A stretch of DNA of 64,000 bases from Alligator mississippiensis (GCF_030867095.1 NC_081827.1:23813001-23877000); one strand, 5' to 3'. Positions 44,456 to 54,905 are shown, counted from the first letter of the stretch. Notes: a model not told the origin generated them from the sequence alone. Program-made: numbers and translations.

Positions 44456-46009
44456 GGTGGTGTATGTGCCCACCTCTGCTCTATTAGGCGTTCCCATGCT
44501 GCCTTAGCCCGGGCAGTTGATCTGATTTGCCCAGGGCCTGCGTATGGACCCCAGAGGGTACCTCGGCTGACGTCAGGGAAACCCCCTAACTCGCCTGCCA
44601 CTACTTTGAATGGATCCTCAGTGGAGGGGGTCCCCTTCGAGGGAGACTCTAGGGTCGTCATGCCTCTCGGCGGGCACTCACAGGGCTCCGACCTCCCCTA
44701 CACCCCGGCCAAGCACCACCTTCTGCGACGGGCTTTCAGGCCTATTTTTAAAGCTGGCCCCTGCTGGTTTCTCCCCTGGTCTTCGCATAGCCCTTCAGCA
44801 GCGAGCGCTGGTGTCCTGGCCAGGCTCCGGTGTGAGGGCTAGGAGGCCCTCGGATTTCCAGCTCAACTACCCGGTGCCCTTAGCCTCAGTGTCTACAGGC
44901 AGTGGCTCCCCGTGCGCCCCTCACCCAGAGCTGAGGGCTCTATGGACCTATCTTAACAAAAGGGACCATGGCACTTGCCTTGATCCTTACCCCTGTTCCT
45001 GGAAACACCCAATGTGACGCGACGTGAACAAACCCACCACTGTGACTGCCGGTGAGGCGTAACCGCAAGGAAAGAACAGTAGGAGCACCCAAAGGAAAAT
45101 AGAGTACCTCTCCCTGTGGGGACTCTGTGCTCCCCTAGTGCCTCCATGTCCTTAGGCCCGGGCACCCCAAGTTGGGGCCCAGGCTCTTGCCCCAACCGGG
45201 ACTCTTCTCTCTCCCTCTAAGCTTTGCTTCTATTCAGGGTTGTAGACCCCATCGCCTGAGGTCAGATAGCTACAGCCGGCTCTTCCAGGGGTTGCTTTGG
45301 GTCCACCTGCTGGCGCCCTTAATCCCCACTGGGCTTCTCCGGTTTGGGGTCTCCCGCTGCTCCCACTGCAGCTATCACCGCTGGCACTCCCGCCAGCTTC
45401 CCTTCCGGTGTTTTTGCTCCCCACCATTCCTTGGCTCCAAGATCTCCCGTGGCGCCTACTGCTCCCACGGCTCTCGCTGCTTCTGTGGCTCTCGCCACTG
45501 CAGCAGCCACTGCTGCCCCCTCTGCTGGCGTCTCTGATCCCTGCCGGTCTTCTCTGGCTCAGGGATTCCCCGCCACTTCTCTCACCGCTGCTGCCCTTGC
45601 CACAGCTGCAGCTGTCTCTGCCGTCACAGGCTGCCAGCTGCCGTGGCTGCAAGCCTCTGGCCTGGAGGTTCCCTGCTGGTTCTCCGGTCGTCAGCAAGCC
45701 TCCTGCATCTTCGGGGCCGCTCTTTATCTTCGCCGGGTGGCGTCTCCTCCTGACGTCACCCGGCCTCAGCTGGATATAAGCACAGCTAATGAACCGCGCA
45801 GGCGGTTTCCCAGTGCGCGCTTCCTTGCTCCTCTCGGCCCCTATGAGAGGTATGTTGGGGCTTTCTTTTCTTTCTATTTTGAACTGGGGTTTGCCTGTAA
45901 CCACGGCTTCCCCCCTTCCAGTCCTGTGTCCCTGGGACAGTGTACATAGCAGCATGCGCATGCCACCCAAAACCAGAACCTGGCTAGCCAAAGCCATGCT
46001 CCAGCTGCC
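44456..46009 (+). other. GC-rich promoter-like block of unknown origin
   Basis: About 1.5 kb of GC- and CpG-rich DNA unlike its surroundings. Around 45340-45630 it is a run of imperfect CTGCTCCC/GCTGCCACTG units. Near its end are a CRE-like TGACGTCA (45753), a TATA-like GGATATAAGC (45772) and, downstream, a donor-like GAGAGGTATG and acceptor-like CCCCCCTTCCAG. This is the layout of a promoter with a first exon, of a transposon 5' region or of an LTR. Antisense and sense open frames here (for example 45230-46093) are low-complexity and I do not call them genes. Confidence 0.4.
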
Positions 46010-46232
46010 AGCCAGGCTTTCTGCTGCAGGAGTGCCGTGGCTGCAGCTGGTGGAGGCGCCCAGGTTCCCAGGTAAGGTTGCTAGAGGCAGCACAGTTGCT
46101 GGCCCTAGCCTCCGCTACCCCACTCAGGGTAACCTGCTATGTGCCAGAGCGCATGTGGCATGGGCATTCCCTGAGGACAAACAGTAGCAGCACAAGGTGT
46201 GCCATTGCTACTTGTCCCTGGGGAAAAACAAG
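46010..46232 (+). repeat. Second copy of the 1401-1624 block
   Basis: 223 bp, nearly identical to 1401-1624. It ends exactly where homology to the PLE begins. It contains CCCAGGTAAGG. Confidence 0.85.
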
Positions 46233-46800
46233 TTTCCACTCATCTGGAGGTGCCCAAGAAGTGCTATTTTCAAAAAAACCTATGAGTTGTTTTCAGGCTT
46301 CCAAGAGTTTAAGGAAGACTACAAAAAACTTTCTACAGCATTCATTCTACATAAAAAAGAATAAATGGAACAAATTACTCCAAGAACAAGCTCCCCAGCC
46401 ACAAAACAACCATCAGAGGAACAACACCAACACCTTACAACATTCCAACCTCAGACTCGATGAAACTGAAAGCAGCAACCAACCCACAAATATTATCAAT
46501 CTCTCCACACACACGCTTACCAAAACTGAAAAATCTGTCCTTTCTAAAGGCCTAAATTTCTGTCCAGAAAAATACCCTAACAAAATACTTCAATGTGGAG
46601 AACTAGAAGAATTCTTCTGACACCTGCACCTCAAAGAATATTTCCACGACCAAACTGAACCCACTCCCAACAACAACTCATCCTCTGACAACATTCAGGA
46701 AAGGATCAATGCCAAAAAGCCCCAAAAAACATCAGATTGGACACCTCACAGTGGACAAAACCCTAACCTTGACCGCTACATTGACTGCTTCAGGGAAAGA

Positions 46801-48111
46801 ATGAACAATGAAATAATCAGCAACACACGCCATCACAACAATCTCTCTCTACCAGAGAAAAAGGCTGTAGAATCTCTAAGATCCAACCACCAAATAGTAA
46901 TAAAACCAGCAGATAAAGGAGGAGCCATAGTCATCCTAAACCGTGAGGATTGCATAAAGGAAGCCAACAGTCAGCTCTCTGACACCACCTACTACAAAGA
47001 ACTACAAGAAGATCCTACTCCCCTTTTCACCAAAAAACTCAACAATACCATAAAATCATTTCCATCAAGACCACAAGAAAAACTACAGACTTTGATCCCC
47101 CCGCTACCTAACCCGGGGACTTTTTACATGCTCCCTAAAATCCACAAACAAGGGAACCCTGGCAGACCTATCATATCCAACCATGGGACCCTAACTGAGG
47201 AAATGTCAGGTTTCGTTGAATCAATCCTAAAACCGCTTGTCACCCACAGAGCAAGTTTTGTACAAGACAGTACAGACTTTCTACGGAAAGTTAAAAACAT
47301 AGACCACCTTCCCAGCAACACACTCCTAGCCACCGTGGACGTTACCAGCCTATACACCAACATCCCACACCAGGATGGCATCCATGCCTGCCTTACATAT
47401 CTACAGGAACAAGATTACAACTCAGAATATAGACCCAAAGATATTACTGAGCTTATACACTTCATCCTCACACACAACAATTTCACTTTTAATAATCAAC
47501 ACTTCCTCCAGATGATGGGAACAGCTATGAGCACTAAAATGGCCCCACAGTATGCCAACCTTTTTATGAGCCACCTGGAAGAAGACTTCCTCAAGAACTG
47601 CACCATCAAACCCTTGCTATACTTAAGATACATAGATGACATCTTCATCATTTGTACTAAGAACCTGCAATCTCTGACTGAGTTCCATCAGAAATTCAAC
47701 AGTCACCATCCCTCCATCCGACTTTCTTTAGAATACTCCAGCACCAACATCTCCTTTTTAGACACAAGGATCAGTATCCAGAAGGGTAAAATACAGACCA
47801 CAGTATACAAGAAACCCACAGACCAACATACAAATCTGCACAGAACCAGCAATCACCCTAAACACATCAGAAAAGCTGTGATATACAGCCAAGCCCTCAG
47901 ATACCACCGCATTTGTACTGAAGAGAACACCTGGGATCACCACCTCACCAATCTTAAAAAGGCTTTCACCCAAAAAGGACACTCCTCCAGAGAGGTAGAT
48001 CGCACGTTTGAAAGAGCCACCAGGATACCACGTGAAGAACTGCTGCAGTACGGAAGAAACCTCCCCCACAAATCACACACCGCTGGTTATGACGTATCAC
48101 CCCTCCCTTGA
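46801..48111 (+). CDS. PLE reverse transcriptase frame (436 codons)
   Basis: This open frame encodes the PLE reverse transcriptase, which copies element RNA at a chromosomal nick or end. Visible motifs: KPADKGG (residues 35-41), LPKIHK (111-116), GRPI (121-124), motif A DVTSLYTNIP (180-189) with its catalytic Asp, GTAMSTKMAP (240-249), motif C YIDD (277-280) with the two catalytic Asp residues, SFLDT (318-322) and VYKKPT (335-340). All catalytic residues are present. This PLE-specific arrangement is close to telomerase RT rather than to LINEs. The frame's ATG is simply the first after an upstream stop; the element's N-terminal region lies further upstream. The last roughly 15 residues leave the family pattern, and the endonuclease part lies in an overlapping frame (48008-48718). 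Confidence 0.9.
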   Translation: MNNEIISNTRHHNNLSLPEKKAVESLRSNHQIVIKPADKGGAIVILNREDCIKEANSQLSDTTYYKELQEDPTPLFTKKLNNTIKSFPSRPQEKLQTLIPPLPNPGTFYMLPKIHKQGNPGRPIISNHGTLTEEMSGFVESILKPLVTHRASFVQDSTDFLRKVKNIDHLPSNTLLATVDVTSLYTNIPHQDGIHACLTYLQEQDYNSEYRPKDITELIHFILTHNNFTFNNQHFLQMMGTAMSTKMAPQYANLFMSHLEEDFLKNCTIKPLLYLRYIDDIFIICTKNLQSLTEFHQKFNSHHPSIRLSLEYSSTNISFLDTRISIQKGKIQTTVYKKPTDQHTNLHRTSNHPKHIRKAVIYSQALRYHRICTEENTWDHHLTNLKKAFTQKGHSSREVDRTFERATRIPREELLQYGRNLPHKSHTAGYDVSPLP

Positions 48112-48718
48112 ACCTGTACGGAAAATCCTCAAAAAATTGCAACCCATACTAGAAAGAGACCCTATTGTTAAAAAGATCTTCCCAGAGCCACCCATCCTAG
48201 CCTTCACACAAGCACCAAACCTCACCAACCTCATCACCAGAAGCAAACTTCCTCAAGCCCAGAACACACCAAAAGGATCCAGACCGTGCCAGGACAAGAA
48301 ATGTAAAACCTGCCAACACATCTCCACCACCTCCACTAGTACTACACCCCACAACAGAGCCATCAGCATCCCAGGATCTTACAGCTGCACCTCCAGACAT
48401 GTAATATACCTCATGCAGTGCACCAAATGCCCTGATGGAAGATATGTAGGAGAGACCAAACAACAACTGTGCACCAGAATGAACGCACACCGGAAATCCA
48501 TCAAAGACAGAAACACCCAATTACCGGTGGGGGCACATTTCTCACAGGAGGGCCACTCTCTCTCCAATCTCTCAGTCCTGATCCTCAAGGGAAACTTACA
48601 CAACACTTCCCAGAGACGAGCCTATAAGCTCCATTTCATCAACCTGCTGGATACTAGAGATCATGGACTAAACATAGACATTGGATTTTTGATACATTAT
48701 AATCTTCCTGGCAACTGA
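48008..48718 (+). CDS. PLE C-terminal GIY-YIG endonuclease frame (236 codons)
   Basis: The frame overlaps the RT frame by about 100 bp. From residue 26 it carries the family pattern LVMTYHPSL, then a cysteine-rich linker knuckle (C94, C99, C102, H104 in CQDKKCKTCQH), then the GIY-YIG nuclease: VIYLMQC (132-138, in place of GIY), YVGET (146-150, YIG equivalent), catalytic-type R157 in TRMNAHR, and downstream H177 and GHS. GIY-YIG enzymes nick DNA for integration of PLEs. The C-terminus IGFLIHYNLPGN matches the tail copy at 2098-2505 in position. The first 20 or so residues are probably out-of-frame sequence. Nuclease residues look preserved. Confidence 0.88.
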   Translation: MKEPPGYHVKNCCSTEETSPTNHTPLVMTYHPSLEPVRKILKKLQPILERDPIVKKIFPEPPILAFTQAPNLTNLITRSKLPQAQNTPKGSRPCQDKKCKTCQHISTTSTSTTPHNRAISIPGSYSCTSRHVIYLMQCTKCPDGRYVGETKQQLCTRMNAHRKSIKDRNTQLPVGAHFSQEGHSLSNLSVLILKGNLHNTSQRRAYKLHFINLLDTRDHGLNIDIGFLIHYNLPGN

Positions 48719-48813
48719 CTCCCCAGCCCAGCCCAGCCCAGCCCAGCCCTTGGCTTCTTTACTTTTCATTCCATCCAGGAAGAGCACACACCAACTGCTG
48801 AAACTTCCTTAGC

Positions 48814-48845
48814 CTGACGAAGGGTTTTTGAACCCAAAAGCTTGC
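48814..48845 (+). ncRNA. Hammerhead-ribozyme-like motif in PLE tail
   Basis: CTGACGA (48814-48820) is followed by a short stem AGGGTTTTTGAACCC and then AAAAGCTTG. A hammerhead core is CUGAUGA, stem II, GAAA. This copy has C for U in the first box and A for the G of GAAA. Hammerheads are known from PLE terminal repeats. The tail at 2180-2209 (minus) keeps the exact CTGATGA. Cleavage activity is not implied. Confidence 0.5.
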
Positions 48846-48955
48846 TTAATAACTATTCTCCAACTATTTGGGTTGGTCTAATAAAAGATATCAAATTCAC
48901 CCAAGGAACCTTGTCTGCCTATATCCTTAGACCAACACAGCTACAACCTAAACCC

Positions 48956-50264
48956 CTGCAGGAATGATTTCAGACACTTTCTAGTGGCTTCCACTATGAT
49001 AAGAAGTCCTAAGTATAGTTTTCTTATAAAAAACATGAGGCAACTTTATGGATGTGTATGTTCCAGATATTTCTTGTGCAATTAAAATCTCAGGTGATTT
49101 TGTTGGACAGTTCTAGGAGTTGTTTTTAAGGAGACAATTAGAAGTACCATTTGCTTAAGAACCTACAATCTGTGATGGGGAATCCCACTTCTAGTTGGCC
49201 ACATGACCACTAACCCTATAATACTGTTCTGATGATATAATCACCAAACATGATTGAATGTAAGGTTTTTGCAGTAATCTCCAAATGTATACAAAGGCAT
49301 TTGCTCCAGTCTTAGAGGAAATGGATGTCAGTATTCAACATTTAAAGGGGAAGTGTGAAAATAAAAACAGGGCAAAACAATGGCAGAGCAGGAAGCAAGG
49401 GCAGCAACCCATCCAGGCTATGTTAGTCATTATTCAGCAGATAGCTGCTACAGCAGACTTCCTCCTAAAGACACCAATGGTTTGATGAGTAGGAATGGTC
49501 TAAGTCTCCTTCCTGACAACACAGACAACTCAGACTGGAATGGGACAGACTTCTGATTTATAATGCCTCAAAAAATCTAGATATTTATGCTATTGTAATG
49601 GAAAATTGGGCTGCAGGTAGCTTCTCTCAGAGGTCCTGCTCCACCTGCTTGGAGGACCTGATAGAAGAGAGATGCCTTTATTATTTCCACTGACTGAAAG
49701 TCATAGAATAGACTGTGTTTCCCATAAGTTGCAAGTGGTAGCTATCAAATGGTATTCCTCAAATGACAGGGCCACAAGCAGTTTCTAAGGTTGCCTGTGC
49801 TGGTAGGTAAGCACTCAGTTTAATTTTAACAATCCTCTTATTTCATAATATATTCTATAACTATAATGATTAGGAAAAAGCCAGCCCACAAACATTAAGT
49901 CATTCATACAACTCTATTACTTTCTGCACTTATATTCACTGTTTTATTCCTTGTTGGATCAGAAAAAAATATTGTATTGAATAGACAGACAAATATCTAT
50001 TTACCTTCTCTCCAATAAATGCTATGAACGTACATATGTGTGCAAAAACATATACACTTACACAAAAATGTTAAAGGAATATGAAGGCTGCAAAGCCAAG
50101 CAAATGTTAGAAAATGCCAGATTTAAGCAAACTAAATTCAGACTTCTTGTCTTATGGCTCAGGCTTTAAACATGGTCAAATGCTCTTTCATTCAGTGTTC
50201 AGGGTGGACCAAGTTCTGCTTTGAAACCAGTTATGGAGCAAATGAGGATGTTCTCCAAACTACA
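48956..50264. other. No feature recognised
   Basis: AT-rich DNA. Nothing supportable. Confidence 0.5.
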
Positions 50265-50570
50265 GATGTAAATATTTTTTTTTAAATGATCCATTTAACC
50301 TTCCCTAATTTTATCCGTTAAACAGTTAACCAATAACACAGCAGCTCAGACCTGGGGCATACTAGTCCCTCCTCCTTCCTCCCTCCCTCCTGCCTGTCCT
50401 GCCACCTTCTGGTCCCTGCTGGGGCATGGCCCAGCTCCCCTTCCAGCCTCCTTTCCCTGTCCGACTCCACCCCTTCCCCACTAAACAACCAATAACCTAA
50501 CAGATTATACTGGGCTTATCGGATAAATAATTAATTGTTTAACCTTTCACATTCCCACTCCAAACCTTAG
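50265..50570. mobile_element. Probable TIR MITE
   Basis: Left part TAAATGATCCATTTAACCTT, ATCCGTTAAACAGTTAACC and right part (reversed) AAGGTTAAACAATTAATTAT, TTATCCGATAAG share inverted motifs around a pyrimidine-rich GC centre. Ends and duplication not resolved. Confidence 0.4.
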
Positions 50571-51365
50571 TACTTTTAATTGAATGTTTTGTATGTTATT
50601 TGCTATGTTTTCTAAAAAAAGTCTACTAAAAAAAAATCATCATCTAGAACCCTACTGACCCCTGCTGTTCCCCCACCAGGGTTATCAGCAGGGTTGTGAC
50701 CTCTAGATTCACAGCACTTGAACTAATAAAATAGCTGGCAGAAGTAATAGTCTTTTACCTACAACAGTATATCCTCAGTTACTTTAACCTTGGGTATCCT
50801 AACAATCCAAAAAGCAACTTTATTTTACTAAGTAATAACTGTTGTATTGCATAACAAGCTGTTTTCTTCTTAACCTTTAATACAGCACTTTCTCCATTTT
50901 AAGATTGAGACAGTAACTTGTACTTGTTGGTAACAAAAGGTTCTCTCAAATTTTACTGTTAATGTCTGTACTGTTCAGTTTGGTATGGTTTTACATTGTG
51001 CGTCATGTGGCGGCATGTATAATTCCTCACAAGATGCTGTGGTTTCATTTATCTGAACAATTTCAATCATCTCAATGGCTGTTCAGTGAGTACCTTCCGA
51101 AAGGGTTTGGATTACTAAAGATACACTGTACTAGAGACAGACAGCATGCCTTGTCAGTAGGTTTTATAGCTATTTGTTACATAACAGAAAGATACTGAGA
51201 CTCAGAAATCCTACATTCAATGCCAGGTTCTTTAAGTATTTTCTGTGGGTTATAAATGCTTTGCTCCTCCCAGTTACTGCCAAATCCCTTCTGCTTCTAT
51301 TGTCCTTGACTTCTATTTCCTCCACATCCTTGCTCTGATTGACACTTTCAGCTTCTGCTATTATA
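50571..51365. other. Unannotated; possible SINE scrap at 51190-51235
   Basis: GAGACTCAGAAATCCTACATTCAATGCC resembles the middle of a MIR-type SINE. Otherwise nothing recognised. Confidence 0.35.
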
Positions 51366-51509
51366 GAATCACAGAAAAAGAAGGGTGGGAAGGAACCTCA
51401 AGTGGTCATCTAATCCAACCCAACGCTCAAGGCAGGGGCATTCCTTTCTAAAGCATCCCAGTCAAATGTCTGCCTAATTTGCACTTCTAAAGATGGAGAT
51501 TCTGCAACT

Positions 51510-51811
51510 CAGTAGCATAATGATGAGTTGGCAAGTGGGGCACAAGCCCCATGTATTGCCTACTGGAACCTGTTCCCCTCCCCTGCACCCTTCACCTTCC
51601 CTGCAGCAGCTCTGGCTACAGGCAGAGCAACAGCAGCAGCAAACAGCGGTGACCAGAGGTTTGCTGTTGGCGTGAATGATGCCGCCTTCCTTTTTTTGCC
51701 ACCAAATGGTGCTTAAATGGCTGTTCAACACGTGTTGGCAGCAAAAAAAGAATGACATCTCCCACAACAGCGAACTTTCAGCTAATGTTCCTATACTGTG
51801 CCCCATCGCTG
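51510..51811 (+). mobile_element. hAT-like MITE inside old CR1
   Basis: Starts CAGTAGCATAATGATGAG, like CAGTGGYGTAAC-type hAT ends, followed by TGGGGCACAAGCCCC; TGTGCCCCATCGCTG near 51811 is the probable right end. No matching duplication. Confidence 0.4.
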
Positions 51812-51847
51812 CCTAGGGAACAGAGCTAGTCAGTCAGGCATCTCATG

Positions 51848-52608
51848 GATTTCATAGATTTCATAGACATTAGGGCTGGAAGGGACCTCGAAAGATCATC
51901 GAGTCCAGCCCCCTGCCCAAAGGGCAGGAAGTCAGCTGGGGTCATAGGATCCCAGCAAGATAAGCATCCAGTTTGCTCTTGAAGGTGTTCATTGTAGGTG
52001 CTTGAACCACCTCCGGCGGCAGGCCGTTCCAGACCTTGGGGGCTCGGACAGTAAAGAAATTCTTCCTTATGTCCAGCCTGAAACGGTCTTGTAGTAGTTT
52101 ATGACCATTCGACCTAGTCGTCATCCCTTGGGGCGCTCTGGTGAACAAGCGTTCCCCTAGGCACTGGTGGTCACCCCTGATAAACTTATAGGTGGCCATC
52201 GGATCACCCCTGAGCCTGCGCTTTTCCAGGCTAAAGAGCCCCAGGGCTCTCAGCCTGTCATCGTAGGGTCTGCTTCCCTGACCTCTGATCATGCGCGCGG
52301 CTCTTCTCTGGACTCTCTCAAGCTTCTCCACATCCTTTATGAATTGTGGAGCCCAAAACTGGACGCAGTACTCCAGCTGCGGCCTGATTAAGGCCGAGTA
52401 CAAGGGGAGAATGACGTCCCCTGGAACGGGCCCCCGGGAAGCAGCAGGCTTCCCTAGCTAAGGGGTCGGGGTGGCAGACTGCCCCCTCCGTCCCCCTCAG
52501 GAGGGAGTCTCCCACAACAAACACCTTACGTTTTGTCTTGGGGAGAGCAGGGGCGGTAGCTGCAGTTGGGCCCATGTTGCCTGTGGGAGCCGTATCTGCC
52601 ATAACCTA
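51848..52608 (-). mobile_element. Young CR1 with ORF1 esterase segment joined to ORF2 end
   Basis: 51848-52425 is a CR1 3' end with an open 153-codon RT C-terminal segment (minus 51942-52403: ALIRPQLEYCVQFWAP to KLDAYLAGIL). 52426-52608 is upstream CR1 sequence. The minus frame starting at 52602 reads RKVFVVGDSLLRGTEG, the GDSL block of the SGNH esterase known from CR1 ORF1. The long middle (rest of ORF1, endonuclease, RT core) is missing, so this is an internally deleted copy. It inserted into an older CR1. Confidence 0.8.
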
Positions 52609-52862
52609 AGTAATCTGTCCTAGAGCTTAACCACTCTCATAGCTAGAAAGTTCTTCCTAAAATTTAGGAAGATATTGTTGCAAATTAAGTCCATTACTTC
52701 TTGCCCTGTCACCTGCAGCCACAAAGAACAATTGATCGTCATCGTCTTTAAAACAACACTTTTTGTACTTGATGATTGCTATCCATCACCCATCAATCTT
52801 CTCTTCTGACTAAATAAATCCAGTACTTTCACCTTTTCCTCATAGGTCATGTTTTCTAGAGA

Positions 52863-53922
52863 GCTACTATTTTTTCTCTCTCTCCTACGGACTCTTCTAC
52901 TTGTCCACATCTTTTATCCTGCTCCCTTTGCTTCCCCCTACTCCCACAAAGATTCTTCTCCTAGTCCCCTCTCACCTTGGCTCTGGCTCCTGCCCATGAT
53001 GTTTCCATCCTCTTCCCTTCTATTACCTCAAGCCTCTTTCCTTAACCTCTCCCCAAGCCTCTACATTCAGGTTGAGTTACTACTTTTAACTCCTCCTTAC
53101 AGCCTGTCTCTCTGCAGGGGGAACATTGCAGAGACAGTCCTCTGGCCTAACTTCTACTGGTTGACAATACAGCAGCCCTAAGTAGGGCAGAAGTGCAGGG
53201 AAAAGCCTGCTCAACCCCAGCTGGAGTATGCTTAGTTGCTTTCGGGAGATGGTATATGTGGAAGCTGTTTGGCATGTTGGATCTGTGTGGGGTTGATGTA
53301 TCTGCACAGAGCATGCAACCTTTGGAGAATGTAAGTGTCAGCTACTTCCCCTTGAAGCAAGGCTTCTGCTACAGGCCCTGTCCTGATCCTGAAATCTTCA
53401 TATTGAAAAAAATGCCAAAGGAGAGTTTTGCCTGAGAAAAGGCTGCTAGATTGGGTCACTGTACTCTGACAGAATCTCTCTCTGCCACCCACATTTCAGT
53501 GTTTTAACATTTCTTCCCCAGCAGCCTCTACATAATTGTGCTCGTCACTTCCTTTTATCATTTTGGTTCTGATACACAGCTGTATTGTTTGAGTTCTTGC
53601 TGTGTAAAACCTGAAATCTCTTTCCCATATTGTATACAATTCTGATCTTATCAAAAGCTATCAGTAACTGATGAATGTATTTTATACACGAGAGAATACT
53701 ATACTCACCATTCCTGAGTTCTCTTTTTTTTATGCTCTCTCATTATAACCACTACAGCTGATTCTGAAGCTTTCAGCCGCTTTTTGCTGTGCTGGACCTA
53801 TCAACTAGGCGGTCATTTTTAACTTCCATTTTTAGTTTTTAAAAAATATTTATAAATGATTAATCTTACAGTGATGTAGCTGTGATAACCCAGGGATTAC
53901 ATAAGAGGCAAGGACTTTTAGA
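52863..53922. other. No feature recognised
   Basis: Pyrimidine-rich then mixed DNA. No supported exon or named repeat. Confidence 0.5.
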
Positions 53923-54072
53923 GGTGATATCTTTAATTGGACAGACTGCATTGTTCAGATAAACTTAGACAAGCTTTTGAATGCAAAGCCAAAGAAAGCC
54001 CTGTAGAAGAATGCTCTGCACTGTAAAGCTTATCTAACTTTATCCCTTGTGGTTCAATGAAAGATATCACCC
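53923..54072. repeat. Inverted PLE-tail-like pair
   Basis: GGTGATATCTTTAATTGGAC with GACAAGCTTTTGAATGC on the left is mirrored on the right by TGTAAAGCTTATCTAAC and CAATGAAAGATATCACC. Each arm resembles the end of a PLE tail (TTTTATTAGACC and AAGCTTTTGGG-type sequence). Confidence 0.55.
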
Positions 54073-54559
54073 CGCAAAAAATCTTGTTCGTCAAATAATC
54101 TTACTGGAAGTTATTCCTAAATAGTTTTAAAAGAATCCCCTCTGTTCTCTCTTTTTATATACATTTTTGTAGGTGCTGACTGAATGTTAGCGCTCTGCCA
54201 ACAAAGTCAATTCTGTAGGACACAGGGAGTCTCCTCCACGTACTCCTCCTGCACACAAGTGATAAGCCCTCCGCATGGCACGGGGGCATTTACTGTCTCT
54301 ATCCCCTTTGTGGGTCTGTGGCATCTTATCTCCAAACATTCAAAACTGGCTTAAAAATGCAAGAATAAAATACTACCAAATGCAAAAATACTACCAAACA
54401 AACAAACAATCGAAACCTTGTTCATTTGAGGCTCTTCTCATTGCTTTCTCATTTCCGAGCATTGCAATTACTCTCTTGTCACATTTTCAAGCTTTCACCC
54501 ACCTTTGGGCCTTTACGAAATACGGAATATTATGAAGCTTGTGATAAGCCCAGGAGCGC

Positions 54560-54905
54560 TGGCAGCCCGGGGGCTGGCTAGGACCCAGGAGGGAGACAGA
54601 ATTTGGGCCGACTCCTCCCACGGCGGCCGCTAGGGGCGCCATCATGCCCTAGAGCGCCGGCGGCAAGCCCCGCCTCCCTGCGGCAAGCCTCGCCCCTCAG
54701 CGGGCGCAGACGTTCCCAGCTGGCTCCCTGCGGAATGACACCCGCGGCGCCCAATAGGCTGCAAGCGTGGGCCGTGCCCGGCCGGCGGGCTGCAGCAGCT
54801 AGCGAGGGACGAGGGGCGCGGGCGGGCGCGCGATGCTGCTGCAGCTGGACGCCGCGTTCGATCTGCAGCGGGACGTGGGCCCGTGGCTCGCGGCGCAAGG
54901 TAACG
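54560..54905 (+). promoter_or_regulatory. CpG island promoter of a host gene
   Basis: GC- and CpG-dense segment in AT-rich surroundings, with GCCCCGCCTC and CGCCCCTCAG boxes (54667-54700) and a CCAAT box (54751). It has no TATA box and contains a first coding exon. A NotI-like GCGGCCGC is at 54622. Typical of a broadly expressed vertebrate gene. Confidence 0.75.
54833..54899 (+). CDS. First coding exon of an unidentified host gene
   Basis: An ATG in the CpG island opens 22 codons plus one base: MLLQLDAAFDLQRDVGPWLA then AQ, ending CAAG|GTAACG, an acceptable splice donor. The upstream GCGCGCG sequence gives a moderate start context. There is no signal peptide or membrane segment; the segment is acidic and amphipathic. 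The exit phase (1) matches the exon at 59398. I do not recognise the protein. An alternative is that the ATG lies in a 5' UTR or that the real start is elsewhere in the island. Confidence 0.55.

Larger units (their letters stand above)
46233..48955 (+). mobile_element. Penelope-like element, Neptune type, nearly whole
   Basis: A 2.7 kb PLE, a retroelement without capsid that primes on DNA ends, with an N-terminal region (NLSTHTLTKTEKSVLSKGLNF near 46500), a reverse transcriptase, a zinc-knuckle linker and a C-terminal GIY-YIG endonuclease. The 3' tail has a CAGCC-repeat spacer (48721-48750), a hammerhead-like hairpin and a terminal GGTTGGTCTAATAAAAGATA block. About two breaks interrupt the reading frame, so it looks young but inactive. 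A tail of the same family is at 2098-2505. The 5' end is placed where the duplicated block stops. Type assignment rests on the GIY-YIG plus CCCH linker. Confidence 0.85.
51366..52862 (-). mobile_element. Old CR1 3' region split by later insertions
   Basis: 51366-51490 (TAGAATCACAGAAAAAGAAG, GGAACCTCAAGTGGTCATCT, AATCCAACCC) is the 3' end. 52610-52862 (TAATCTGTCCTAGAGCTTAA, AGAAAGTTCTTCCTAAAAT, CCATTACTTCTTGCCCTGTC, CCTCATAGGTCATGTTTTCT) is the continuation of the same antisense old CR1. Between them lie a hAT-like MITE and a young CR1. Confidence 0.75.

Noticed and set aside
45230-46093. 287-codon antisense open frame in the GC-rich block
   Set aside because: Gly/Ser/Arg-rich low-complexity product, overlapped by similar long frames on the other strand; this is expected from GC-rich DNA with few stop codons.
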